Notes: generated from the sequence alone by a model not told the origin. Counted from the first letter of the stretch, positions 24,101-32,884 are shown. The stretch is 64,000 nucleotides of DNA from Mesostigma viride (GCA_009746045.1 RPFO01000595.1:551501-615500), one strand, 5' to 3'. Translations and numbers: made by a program.

Positions 24101-27100
24101 GCATTCCCTTGGTTGTGTATGCGGGCCATCGGCTTGGAGGCTTTCCCCTTGTTACCTCAGTGTGCTTCGATCCTTCGTGCTTGCTTGCCACCTCATCGCA
24201 GAATCCCTGCAAGGGTCTCCCCTCACGTGTGCGCCATTTTTTAGCATGCACTTGGTACCACTTCGAATCCTTCAAGTGCTCCCATGCTCCCTTTCGCTAA
24301 GCCCCCTACAGCCCGCGAAGTCAGGCCAGAAGTCCTGCCTTCAAATCCTGGCTATGCACGACCATGTGTAGTACAAACTCAACTGACGCTCATTTATTTA
24401 AAACCATGTTCGTTTCTGTCAGGATCTTCCCTTGGGATGGACTAACGTTACTATAAACATACTATTTTTTTTCTGCCTGTTTGTGTATCTATATCCCATG
24501 TTTCGATCTGGGTCCCGCCCTCCCCCAGGCCTCCGCGAGCAGGTGAACCAGGTCTCTGGCAACGTCACCGAGCTGAGGCAGCTTTTCGCCTGCGGGCGCA
24601 ACACCATCGCGGGATGCCCCATCGCCAACATCGTGGACTATGGCGTGCAGTGCAACATGACCACGCAGATCAACGACCTGTTCACGGCCGTGGGGGTGCC
24701 AGTACCCCCTCCCCAATCGGCTGCCCAGCCGCCACCGCCACCAAATTCTCCGCCACCGCCGCCCACGGGTGGCTTATCAGAGCAGGAATGCGAGGACTTG
24801 GACGATGAGATGACGCTGTACCTGGTTCGCGCGCTCACTCCCTTGCCAATCTGCCTGTTTGGCCGGTTCAACTGGGACGACAATTTCTGTCCCGCTGCCG
24901 AGTGCAAGCAGCGCACTGGTGGCTGCCAGGACCCCTGCCCATGTGAGAACTTCTAATTGTATAATAGTATATATACACAATATACGTAGTAAATATGCCC
25001 GTGTGAGTATGTATGAATTGATTGAAGATGAGAGCGGGAGCGAGACAGGCAACGCACTTGAAGACAGGAACATGCGAATAACAATCGCTAGACAGTAAAT
25101 TGAGTTCATATAGCCTATATGTGCCCATGTGAGTATATAGTACTCGTACTACATAGTAGTATACAAATATGTTTAAAATATTATTATATGTAATAATAAT
25201 AAGCTGGGCAACAGTGAGGATGTATAACTAAAGCTTAGGCTGGGCAACAGTGGCGACGTTGAAAATTCGTCGTGACCGTTCATTTACATGCTCTTGCGGA
25301 CTTTCTCATTCCCTTGGCATGCATCGAGGACCCACTCCAGCTAACTTCACTCTCCGAAAACCAGTATCCTCACGTATGCCCTTGTTCCTATTCTTATTGA
25401 GAAACCAGTATTCTCACGTATGCCCTTGTTCCTATTCTTATTGAGAAACCAGTATTCTCACGTATGCCCTTGTTCCTATTCTTATTGAAGACCAAGTCCG
25501 GCTGACTGCGCAACATATGAAACGTGTTGTCTGTGTATGTTATATTTCTTATTCTAAACTGGTTTCAAAGAGCAAGTGCGCCTGGCTGTGCTCTAATCGA
25601 CCCAATTTGTTACGTAAATCATTGTTCCGGATCTTATTCTAAACAGGCCTTGAGGAGCAAGTCCGGCTGGAGTTGCCCTGATTATAATTGCCTATTCGTC
25701 ATACTGTGGTTACCCTTGTCATTGCCCTTGCTCTCTATGCAAACAGGCCTTGAGGAGCAAGTCCGGCTGGCTTCCTTCAACGTCACCACGCTAAGGCAGC
25801 TATTTGCCTGTGGGCGCAACAGCATTGCAGGATGCCCCATCGCCAACATTGTCGACTACGCCGGGCTGTGCAACTTCACGACACGGATCAACGACCTGTT
25901 CAGGGCCGTGGGCGTGCCGCTGCCACCCCCTGCGAGGCCCCTTGCCCCACCACCCCCGCCACCACCACCCATCACCCCCCCGAGCACCGGTCCACAACCT
26001 CCCCCCTCAACCACGCCCACAGCCCACCCACCCCCGCCCGTAACCAACGTGCCTCCGCCGTCATCATCACCTTCACCGCCACCATCGTCGTCACCGCCGT
26101 CATCATCACCTTCACCGCCACCATCATCGTCACCGCCGTCATCATCACCTTCACCGCCACCATCATCGTCACCGCCGTCATCATCACCTTCACCGCCACC
26201 ATCATCGTCACCGCCATCATCATCACCTTCACCGCCACCATCATCGTCACCGCCGTCATCATCACCTTCACCGCCACCATCGTCGTCACCGCCATCATCA
26301 TCACCTTCACCGCCACCATCGCCGTCACCGCCGTCATCATCACCTTCACCGCCACCATCGTCGTCACCGCCGTCATCATCACCTTCACCGCCACCATCGT
26401 CGTCACCGCCATCATCATCACCTTCACCGCCACCATCATCGTCACCGCCGTCATCATCACCTTCACCGCCACCATCGTCGTCACCACCGTCATCATCGCC
26501 TTCACCGCCACCATCGTCGTCACCGCCGTCATCATCACCTTCACCGCCACCATCTCCGTCACCGCCATCATCATCACCTTCACCGCCACCATCATTGTCA
26601 CCGCCATCATCATCACCTTCACCGCCACCATCATCGTCACCGCCACCATCATCGTCACCGCCACCAGCATCGTCACCACCACCATCATTACCCCAGCCAC
26701 CATCGTCAACGCCACCCCCATCATCTTCAACGCCACCCCCGCCATCATCCGATACGGGGAATACCACGGCCCCCCCACCCCCTCCCGCGCAATCGCCCTC
26801 GCCGCCACCATCGTTATCCCCCCCGCCAGCATCCTCGCCATCGCCACCGCCACCGCCGCCATCTCCCAGCCCGGTGTCCCCCCCCCACCGACAACCCCAC
26901 CCCCGCCAGCCCAGCCACCGCCCCCCCGGGGACCCCTGACAGCGCAGGAGTGCGATGACCTGGACGACGCTTTTGCGATCTCTCTCGTGCGGGCACTCTC
27001 CCCCCTCCCTATCTGCGCGCTGGGCCAGATTGATTGGGATGAGCAGCAGTGCCCCGTGGCCGACTGCAAGCAAGGCATTAACAACTGCCGGAACCCGTGC

Positions 27101-30100
27101 CCATGTGAGTGGACAGCAAAAAAATGCTACTTTGCACTTTTGTGGGTCAACAAGTGTTGGTGAGCGAATACATGACTAGTTAATAGTAATTAATACTAAT
27201 GGATACCATTGTTAATCACTAGTTAATGCTACTTAGCTAGCCATTATGTGGGTCAACAACTCAGGAACTCTTGCCCATGCGAGCATCGGCTTCGTGGACG
27301 TGAATGTTAGGTTAGAAGTGGGTCCGTGATGGTCATCTTTGATACTTAAAAAATTATTCATTGGGAATGGTGGTGATGTAAAAAGTGGATCACCCAATCA
27401 CGCTTACGTTGCTACTTTCTTCATCAGTGGCCTGGCACTAAGTCAACTGTCCCCTGCTTTCCTTTCAACACTTGCATAATGCGATTTTCTTATTCGAACG
27501 GGTCGCAAGGACCACCTGATATCATCCCTGAGTGGGTGCTCACGTAATCGTTCTTGTTAGAAGAGTCATCGGCGGGCAATCTCAAATGGATTCATCCTAG
27601 AAAAATCGGCAATTTGATATAGCCCCATCCTAACCTTATATTTCCCCTTCTTAATCATATACTACTATGTCCGCTTCTTCATCTTATATGGCAACCTCAT
27701 GAAGGTCAGCTGCCAACTTCTCTCCCTCACCCCGTAGCGGCTCAAAGGCATTGGATGCTGCTCCCCACCTGGCCTGACCTCTCATAAAGGCAAGTGTCTA
27801 CCATGACTTAGCCAGTGATTGTCAATTCATTCATTTATTACCCACTAATGCAACCGCTTGCTTAAAAAATTGCCCATGTCATGGCAGACAGTAATTCATC
27901 TTCTTCGGATTTTTGTTTTTTGGGTACTAAGGAGGGAGCCTATATGATGCCCCGGTTATAGTTTATTAACACCCGTAGTTCTCATATGCCCATAAGATCA
28001 TTCTTATGCAAGCATCTTCAATTATGCAGAGAGAAATGAGTTTTTTATTGCTCGATTGCATGCAAGCTCACTTAGTCCTCTTTTCTTCAACGCAACCATC
28101 GAGTACCAGGTCCTGCTGGCTGCGCTTTCTTCAACCCTGCTATAGTAGTACTGTTGATTTACTGCCTACTTGACCTAATTTATTGCCTACGTAACCGTTC
28201 CTATTTGTAATCTATCACAGGCATCGAGCAGAGATTCCGGCTGGCTGTGCCTAAAGAACCTAGTATGATTGCCTACACATTTCTTGCTTTTGGTCCATTG
28301 GAGTTCCTTCCCACCAAGAGAAACATTAAGTTTACATTTTTGTGTGCAATGTTTTATACGGACAGCCTATACCACACCTTCAAACTCAGTGCACATCATT
28401 ATCAAGTTGGTTATTGTAGCACAATGCTGGGGGCCCAGCATACTCAAACACAAGGTGTTGCCCCTCTTAGCAGCGTGGGTGGGTGGGTGGGTGGGTGGGT
28501 GGGACCTGAAAGGAGGCCTCCCTACGTCCCCTACACCACTCTAAGTACTGACTATCATTCCAGGCCTGCCGGCTGGCGCAGTTACAAGGTGTACTGACCG
28601 CCCATTACAGTTGCGCCACGCCTGGCGGCTGGCGCAGGTACAAGGTCTAGTGACGTATGTTAGAAGCAACTTAGGCCTGCACTCCGGAACCACACTCAGG
28701 CTCGGCACAAAAAGGTCCGGCCGGTGCAGTACCCTCGTGACAAGCGCTAGTCTTACGCTACCTACGGCAGGTCGGTCCCCTTTGAGCCCACGCGTCATAT
28801 ATAAAATGAGCGAAGCTCAATAAATGTGTTTGCTCTGATTCAGATTTCCTAACAGGCATCAAGGATCAAGTTTGCCTGACTGCGCTCAAATCGATTGTGA
28901 TTCATTGTTGCGCACAAAATGTGTGTAATATTGTTCTTACTCTAAATTCTAATTATATACTACTATGTACCGTCGCTCGTATTCAAACCGTCTGATAGGC
29001 ATCGAGGATCAAGTTTGCCTGACTGCTCTCTAGTCGATTGTGATTGATTGTTGCCTACGTATTATTGCTCTTATTCAAATCGTCTGACAGGCGTCGAGGA
29101 GCAAGTCCGGCTGGCCTCCCTTGATGAGACCACGCTGCACCAGCTTTACGAGTGCAACCGCCTCACCATCGGTGGCTGCCCCTTGGCCACGATCAACGAC
29201 TACGCAGCCCAGTGCAACTTCACCGCCCGTGTGAGCAATCTTCTCTCGACGGTGGGAGCGCCGTTCCCGCCGCCCCAGTCCCCATCCCCACCGCCCCCTG
29301 TTCCACAGGCACCCCCCCCTCCCAGCCCACCCCCGAGCTCCACCCCGCTCCCGCCACCCCCGCCGGTCGCAGAACCTCCCCCGCCATCGCCGCCACCGCC
29401 GCCCAGGGGCCCCCTTTCGGAGCAGGAATGTGACGATCTGGACAACGCGCTTGCGATTACTCTCGTTCGAGCGCTGGCCCCGCTCCCCATCTGCATCTTT
29501 GGCCGCTTTGATTGGGATGACCAGCTGTGTCCTGCGGCCGACTGCAAGCAGGGCATCAACGACTGCAGGGACCCCTGCCCATGTGAGTGAAGTCAGCTAG
29601 TAGGTACTCCCTATGCTGGTCAGGTACTGCACGGAACCCCTGCCCATGTGAGCGCGTAAACCTTTTAGTTAGCTTGTCCCTTTGCTGGTCAATAGCTGCA
29701 CGGACCCCTGCCCATGTGAGTGAATAGAAGTTTTAGTTAGGTACTCCCTAAGCTGGTCAGCAACTGCACGGACCCCCGCCCATGTGAGTGAAGCGTACCG
29801 TCAACCGTGGGTCGTTGATCAGTGTGAGTGTCCAATTTCCAGTTGTGTGTTGACTTGTTTAAAGAGACTAGTAAGAAACTAGTGAATACCTGTTGACGTT
29901 TGCAATATGTTAGTATAGTTCACAAGTCCAGATATGGCACAAGTCAGCCAGTGTTGCAACCATTCCCTATGTTAGGGTCATTAAAACCGGTGTTTGCTTA
30001 GTACTACTAGAAAATTATACCATGTACACAAGGAGCACCCCTAGATCAAGGAGACAGCCCATGTCACCGCCGATCATTTGCCCAGGTGACCATTTCCCTT

Positions 30101-31207
30101 ACAACTGCAGGAGTACCTGGAGGATCCGTATCGTTTATATACACAAGCAATCCTGTAGTGGCTAGGCATCGGGAAGCAACTTGAGATTACCCGCCCTGCC
30201 GTTCACCCAATCAATTAGTATCATACTCAATAGTTGTTTTATACTACTGGTAGTGTAAAACAATCAAATAAAATTAGTTAATAAATAATTGTACATAAAT
30301 AATTGTTTTATACTACTGGTTGTAAGTAGCCAGTAACCATTCGTCCGTGTAACTGTCCTTGTTCTGGCTGGCATCGAGGGACAGATCAACCTGGCTGCGC
30401 TCTAATCGACCCGTTATTGTTACCTACTCAATCGTTCTCATTCTTATTCCGGCAGGCATCGAGGAGCAAGTCAAGCTGGCTGCACGCAACGTCACCGCCC
30501 TCCGACAGCTCAACGCCTGCGGCCGCAGCAGCATCGCGGGCTGCCCCGTCGCGAACATCGTTGACTACGCTGAACAGTGCAACTTCACCACTCGCGTCAA
30601 CGACCTCCTTGTGGCAGTCGGCGTGCCGCTGCCGCCGCCCCGGTCGCCATCCCCCCCACCCCCCCGCCCACCCCCACCGACCCAAAGCCCGCCTCCCAGC
30701 CCTCACCCGCCCTCCCCTAGCCCTCCCCCACCCCCGCCGAGGCTCTCACCCCCACCGTCTGCTTGCTCGATCGTCGATGCCCAGGTCCGGGCCATCGTGG
30801 AAGCTGCATCGACCACCACGGAATGTACCCCACCAAACTTCACGTTCGAGTCCGGGACGGCGTGCCCGGCTGCCTCATGCGCGAACAACGGGACTGACTG
30901 CCTGGCGCCCTGCCCCTGCCTTGCGAAGCAGCTGCAGCGGTTTGAGAACTCGGAGGACGACCTGCGCGTGCTGGCGGCGGCGGTCCCGTGCGGGCTGTCC
31001 TCGATCGGGGGATGCCCCATCACGACCTTTACCAGCTTCCTCGCCACATGCGAGCTGTCTGGCCAGTTTGGCGAGATAATCACCCGCGCGACCGGGTTGC
31101 TTCCGGCGCCACCGCCGCCGGATAGCAGCGCGGTCGTTTCGGCCCCGTCAACGTTTGCCGTCTACGTTTTTATTATGGTTGCGGCGTTGTTAGCGTTCTT
31201 GTTCTAG
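14880..31207 (+). CDS. Gene B: ten-exon modular Cys-rich/Pro-rich wall glycoprotein with signal peptide and GPI-type tail
   Basis: Exons: 14880-15147, 16643-17098, 18165-18626, 20117-20560, 22174-22584, 23166-23609, 24529-24942, 25747-27104, 29091-29582 and 30456-31207. Every intron is GT-AG in phase 1, so any internal exon could be skipped or duplicated without a shift. The exons total 5,501 bp, or about 1,833 residues once one frame break is allowed for. The N terminus is a signal peptide; nine split Cys-rich B+A units follow, separated by Pro/Ser linkers; then comes an unsplit terminal unit and a hydrophobic tail. Introns are 0.5-2 kb and hold minisatellites and splice-boundary echoes. A secreted, hydroxyproline-glycosylated, surface-anchored wall protein is inferred from composition. 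The Cys-rich unit was not recognised as a named domain. Confidence 0.78.
15148..16642 (+). other. Gene B intron 1 with duplicated segments
   Basis: The intron holds a duplicated unit of about 50 bp (GGCTCAGTTCT...GACTATGACTCTTGTCTAG) at 15675-15795 and a short tandem CTCCTCTCTC-rich stretch at 16370-16440. At 16509-16522 a class I acceptor echo reads LHE then TAA. Confidence 0.5.
16509..16522 (+). repeat. Class I acceptor echo with immediate stop
   Basis: A C-run plus AG|GC is followed by CTC-CAC-GAA-TAA, a copy of the LREQ exon start that stops after three codons. The true acceptor is at 16643. Confidence 0.5.
16643..17098 (+). CDS. Gene B exon 2, LREQV-class module
   Basis: 456 bp, phase 1-1. 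The A half runs LREQVSLVSGNVTELRQLFACGRNT to CSFTTQ; the linker is SPPPSTTPRPPP-like; the B half runs LSEQDCQDIDDAMTLYLV to NTCKAPCPC. Confidence 0.8.
17405..17800 (+). repeat. G-rich intronic minisatellite, about nine copies
   Basis: Units of about 41-46 bp containing GGGCGGGTGTTCATTGGGAA and GGAACAGGTTGATG repeat head to tail, with two alternating variants (TTGATGGGG and ACTTGATG/ACTTCATG). It lies in gene B intron 2. Translations of it are artefacts. Confidence 0.75.
18165..18626 (+). CDS. Gene B exon 3, LREQV-class module
   Basis: 462 bp, phase 1-1. The A half begins LREQVNLAAQNVS and has VLRQLFECGRSALAGCP and VPCNFTT. The linker includes STGAVSPPPPATVV. The B half begins LTEVQCQDIDEALTVYLA and ends NGCKNPCPC. 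It is the most diverged LREQV module of the gene. Confidence 0.8.
18900..19015 (+). repeat. Two donor echoes in gene B intron 3
   Basis: GGAACCCTGCCCAT|GCGAGC near 18918-18940 and CGCCCTAGCCCAT|GTGAAT near 18985-19008 copy the exon end, about 300 and 370 bp after the true donor at 18627. The donor base pattern is partly decayed. Confidence 0.45.
20117..20560 (+). CDS. Gene B exon 4, LREQV-class module
   Basis: 444 bp, phase 1-1. The A half begins LREQVNLVSQNVT; the linker contains QAPSPPPSPPPSTTPSPPP; the B half runs LSEEQCEDIDDALTLSLV to NNCRNPCPC. The B half is nearly the same as that of exon 6 (RTLSPLRECQFGEFEWD). Confidence 0.82.
20872..21010 (+). repeat. Intronic tandem repeat of about 35 bp
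   Basis: GGTTGCCAGCTGCCTT(A/G)AGC followed by AAATACAGGATCGGA occurs about four times, one copy shortened, in gene B intron 4. Confidence 0.65.
21775..21915 (+). repeat. Intronic 61-bp tandem repeat
   Basis: About 2.3 copies of a unit with AGTACATTCCGTGCTATAG and GGTTATTCTA lie near the 3' side of gene B intron 4. Confidence 0.65.
22174..22584 (+). CDS. Gene B exon 5, LREQL-class module
   Basis: 411 bp, phase 1-1, with the shortest linker in the gene (about 22 residues). The A half begins LREQLNTVSQNVT. The B half runs LSEQQCEDLDDEMSLYLV through FCPAAECKQRTG to CPC. Its B half resembles exon 7 more than its neighbours do. The donor is CCAT|GTGAGT. Confidence 0.8.
22656..22893 (+). repeat. 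(GGGA)n polypurine tract just after exon 5
   Basis: About 235 bp of near-perfect GGGA repeats with occasional GGA interruptions begin about 70 bp after the exon 5 donor. Long Ser/Pro/Leu or Gly/Glu/Arg frames across it are by-products of the repeat. Confidence 0.9.
23166..23609 (+). CDS. Gene B exon 6, IEEQV-class module
   Basis: 444 bp, phase 1-1. The acceptor is GTGACAG|GC. The A half starts IEEQVRLASLNVTSLQLLFFCGRNT, with LLF in place of the usual RQLF. The linker has PPPSSTPRPPPSPSP. The B half matches exon 4. It is the only IEEQV exon lying between LREQ exons. Confidence 0.8.
23755..23832 (-). mobile_element. Small LINE-tail fragment in gene B intron 6
   Basis: GGTTGAAGGTTCCTTTACTC followed by TGTACTGGCACCCA is the reverse complement of the tail at 10624-10660 of the ORF1-only element. 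It is flanked by repeated GTCAGGTATGATT motifs. Confidence 0.5.
24529..24942 (+). CDS. Gene B exon 7, LREQV-class module
   Basis: 414 bp, phase 1-1. The A half begins LREQVNQVSGNVT; the linker is short. The B half runs LSEQECEDLDDEMTLYLV through FCPAAECKQRTGGC to CPC. It is the counterpart of gene A exon 518-931 by class, length and position. Confidence 0.8.
25357..25486 (+). repeat. 44-bp tandem repeat in gene B intron 7
   Basis: Three copies of a unit with ACCAGTATTCTCACGTATGC and CCTTGTTCCTATTCTTATTG. The pyrimidine-rich half resembles the tract before xEEQV acceptors, so it may be an amplified branch-point/tract segment. Confidence 0.6.
25563..25596 (+). repeat. Acceptor echo with in-frame stop (gene B intron 7)
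   Basis: It reads FKEQVRLAVL then TAA. The AG is lost (TGGTTTC), so it could not be an acceptor now, but the stop is at the shared position. Confidence 0.55.
25647..25681 (+). repeat. Acceptor echo with in-frame stop (gene B intron 7)
   Basis: AAACAG|GC is followed by LEEQVRLELP and TGA. Its first 25 nt are identical to the true exon start at 25747, 100 bp downstream. Confidence 0.65.
25747..27104 (+). CDS. Gene B exon 8, LEEQV-class module with giant (SP)-rich linker; frame break
   Basis: The acceptor is AAACAG|GC and the donor CCAT|GTGAGT. The A half begins LEEQVRLASFNVT. A Pro-rich linker of about 340 residues includes about 15 copies of a 13-residue repeat (SSSPSPPPSSSPP). The B half starts LTAQECDDLDDAFAISLV. 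The length of 1,358 bp leaves the B half one base out of frame with the A half; the shift lies near a run of nine C at 26878-26886, otherwise a TGA at 26937 ends the frame. It resembles the break in the gene A exon 2680-3179. Confidence 0.7.
26061..26645 (+). repeat. Coding 39-bp minisatellite, about 15 copies
   Basis: The unit TCATCATCACCTTCACCGCC... encodes 13 residues of Ser/Pro. Variants place PSPP or SLSPP in three copies. Other frames also stay open throughout (TATIVVTAVIITF-type and Asp/Gly-rich on the minus strand), which is a property of the repeat. Confidence 0.85.
27252..27290 (+). repeat. Donor echo in gene B intron 8
   Basis: GTCAACAACTCAGGAACTCTTGCCCAT|GCGAGC copies the AACAACTGC..CCAT|GTGAGT exon end, about 170 bp after the real donor. 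Confidence 0.45.
28999..29033 (+). repeat. Acceptor echoes upstream of exon 9
   Basis: GATAG|GC is followed by IEDQVCLTAL and TAG at the shared 35-nt position. An older relative lies at about 28856 (IKDQVCLTAL, where the stop has become CTC-AAA), with further decayed ones near 28088 and 28222. Confidence 0.6.
29091..29582 (+). CDS. Gene B exon 9, VEEQV-class module
   Basis: 492 bp, phase 1-1. The acceptor is CTGACAG|GC. The A half is VEEQVRLASLDETTLHQLYECNRLT, which lacks the usual NVT sequon and has CNR for CGR. The linker is APPPPSPPPSSTPLPPPPP-like. The B half runs LSEQECDDLDNALAITLV to NDCRDPCPC. It is the intact homologue of gene A exon 2680-3179. Confidence 0.82.
29611..29791 (+). repeat. 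Three successive donor echoes after exon 9
   Basis: Three copies, about 70 bp apart, of GCTGGTCA...CTGCACGGA(A/C)CCC(C/T)(T/G)GCCCAT|GTGAG follow the true donor at 29583. All three keep GTGAG, so they look splice-competent. Each would add stop-containing intron sequence if used. Confidence 0.65.
30371..30405 (+). repeat. Acceptor echo with in-frame stop before the terminal exon
   Basis: GCATCGAGGGACAG... reads IEGQINLAAL then TAA, with the CTC-TAA-TCGACCC ending. The AG is lost (CTGG). The true acceptor follows at 30456. Confidence 0.6.
30456..31207 (+). CDS. Gene B terminal exon: A half, Pro linker, unsplit Cys unit, GPI-type tail
   Basis: The acceptor is TTCCGGCAG|GC. The A half begins IEEQVKLAARNVT; the linker is RSPSPPPPRPPPPTQS-like. 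The unsplit unit has VRAIVEAAST, ACPAASC, CLAPCPC, AKQLQRFENS, PCGLSSIGGCP and CELSG. It ends SSAVVSAPS and a hydrophobic YVFIMVAALLAFLF, then TAG. It matches gene A exon 4372-5105 throughout. Confidence 0.8.
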
Positions 31208-31545
31208 GAACGTTTTGCGTTGGTGTGGTGTTTGTGTATATAAGGTCAAGTTTAGAGAAGGTCAAGGTGATTTATGGCCTATTGCTTTTATATAGCAATA
31301 GTGTTACACATGACCTCCCACTGTAGTAGCTTGTGTGCGTGTGCTGAACGTAAACTTTGTCAATTTGGTGTTATTAATGTGCTACACTAGTTCGTATCTT
31401 ATATTCCCTAATGAACTCTTATCTTGTCAATGAATTGATCATCTTATTTAGCTGTGATTGTGTTACGCACCAGTCACGTGCCCACTTTGCTAGCATAGCT
31501 GGCCGTGCATCTGGCCTGGTGATTAAGAATTAGGAAGGTGAAGGG
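31208..31545. other. 3' flank of gene B, no gene seen
   Basis: AT-rich. GTGTATATAAGG at 31231 resembles GTGTATAAAGG in the gene A 3' flank (5151), consistent with shared descent of the two 3' ends. No TGTAA was found close by. Confidence 0.45.
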
Positions 31546-31547
31546 GG

Positions 31548-32640
31548 GCCGGCCAGCTCTAGGATTTTGCTAGCTGACATCCTCATCCATGCCGACAACA
31601 TCACGCTGATTGAGACGTCGGCATCTGCCCAGCTCTGGCTGGACTGCATGGCCTTTAAGGCACGCGCGGTGTGCTTAGAAGTTAGCCCCAAGACCGAGGA
31701 CATGGCCTTGGGTCTGGCGGAGGCCCCCCCCACGCTCCGCCTCCTGCATGGACGACACGTACCGAGTTGCACTAACCCGACTGCTGCAAACTGCTGGGCA
31801 GCTGGCTCCCCACTCTCAGGAGGACGACATTCATGAAGGGTCGGCATGGTGTGGGGCCAAATCCTCGAGCGCCGAGGCTGGTGGAGCGACCCCACCGTGC
31901 CCGGGATCGTCAAACGCGACCTCTTCAATGTCGTGATTCTGACGGTCCTCACCTACTGCGCGGACTGAGGCGTTGACGTACGACGCCGGCGCAGCTCGAC
32001 GGCGCCGTCACCAGAGATACTCCGTCGGGCACTCAACATCCGCATACAGTTTGCATATTAGCAATAAAGAGCTAGCTGTACGCTGATTTACCTTTTGCAT
32101 GTATCTCATGCAGTCATGTGTACATTAATCAATTAATGTATCTCATGTGCTTAGGCACAGGCCGGCGCCTGTAGGCCTTGCCGGGCACCTAGGCTGCACA
32201 GATCAGGCCAGATACCTCAGATAGACTAGCTGGCTCCAAGCTTGTGCACGGCGGCGCAGTCCGGGCGCTATGTCATGTGGCAGCCCCCTGGCCACGCACG
32301 GCCCGGTTGCCCCCGCTGGACCTTCCGTGACAGGCTAGGCCTAGACATGATTCGGCTGAGCACCGCCGCCAAGCAACTCCGCTTCTACGCCGCCGTTGGA
32401 CCTGACCAGCTCCCCGCCCCGGTGATTAAGCTGACGGCGCTCACGGGGTTCCTGCTTGACGTCTGCAACCGGATCCTGCTTGCCGACATGCCGCAGATTC
32501 CTGAGTGGCAGCACAGCTACCGCATTATGCTGTACAAAAACAAAGGTTCCCCTGACAACCCCCCCAACTATCGAGGAGTCTGCATCCAGAGCGCCGCACT
32601 CAAGTTGTTCATGCGCATGATCCTCAACGGAGGCCCTGGC
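31548..32640 (+). pseudogene. Two LINE RT fragments
   Basis: 31566-31745 reads LADILIHADNITLIE, QLWLDCMAFKARAV and EVSPKTED, collinear with the catalytic region of the LINE at 40750-40900, but the YADD box is now HADN. 32350-32630 reads AKQLRFYAAVGPDQLPAPV, EWQHSYRIMLYKNKG, NYRGVCIQSAALKLF, the N-terminal part of RT. The two are in the wrong order, so they are separate insertions or a rearrangement. Confidence 0.65.
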
Positions 32641-32669
32641 CCTCGGCATGGCAGCACTCTGGTACCTGG

Positions 32670-32767
32670 CCCCGGTGAATCTAGGGTGAATTCCTGGTGA
32701 AAAATTTTCAGGAGTGAAAAATTTTTCACCAGGAATTCACCCACTTTTCAGCCTAGATTCACCGGGG
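32670..32767. repeat. Long imperfect inverted repeat
   Basis: The left arm 32670-32708 (CCCCGGTGAATCTAGG then GTGAATTCCTGGTGAAAAAT) pairs with 32717-32740 and 32752-32767. An 11-nt bulge sits in the right arm and a loop of about 8 nt in the middle. It follows directly after a broken LINE RT fragment. It could be the end of a DNA element or a folded-back repeat. Confidence 0.7.
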
Positions 32768-32884
32768 TCTACAAAACAGGGTGAATATAGCCTCACTTTT
32801 ATTCACCCTGTTTTCACAGTGGATATCAAGTGAATATGGATGAAAAACTTTTTTTACCCTTTTTTTACCCCTGAATCTGCCATT

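Noticed and set aside
25832-27163. Long alternative frames over the 39-bp repeat (TATIVVTAVIITF-like plus strand; Asp/Gly-rich minus strand)
   Set aside because: They arise because the repeat unit is stop-free in several frames. Only the Ser/Pro frame is continuous with a Cys-rich A half and a splice acceptor. The other plus frame is used only after the repeat, for the B half.
1109-30405. Treating acceptor echoes as real micro-exons
   Set aside because: Each contains an in-frame stop within 11 codons and no donor follows, so none can be a productive internal exon.
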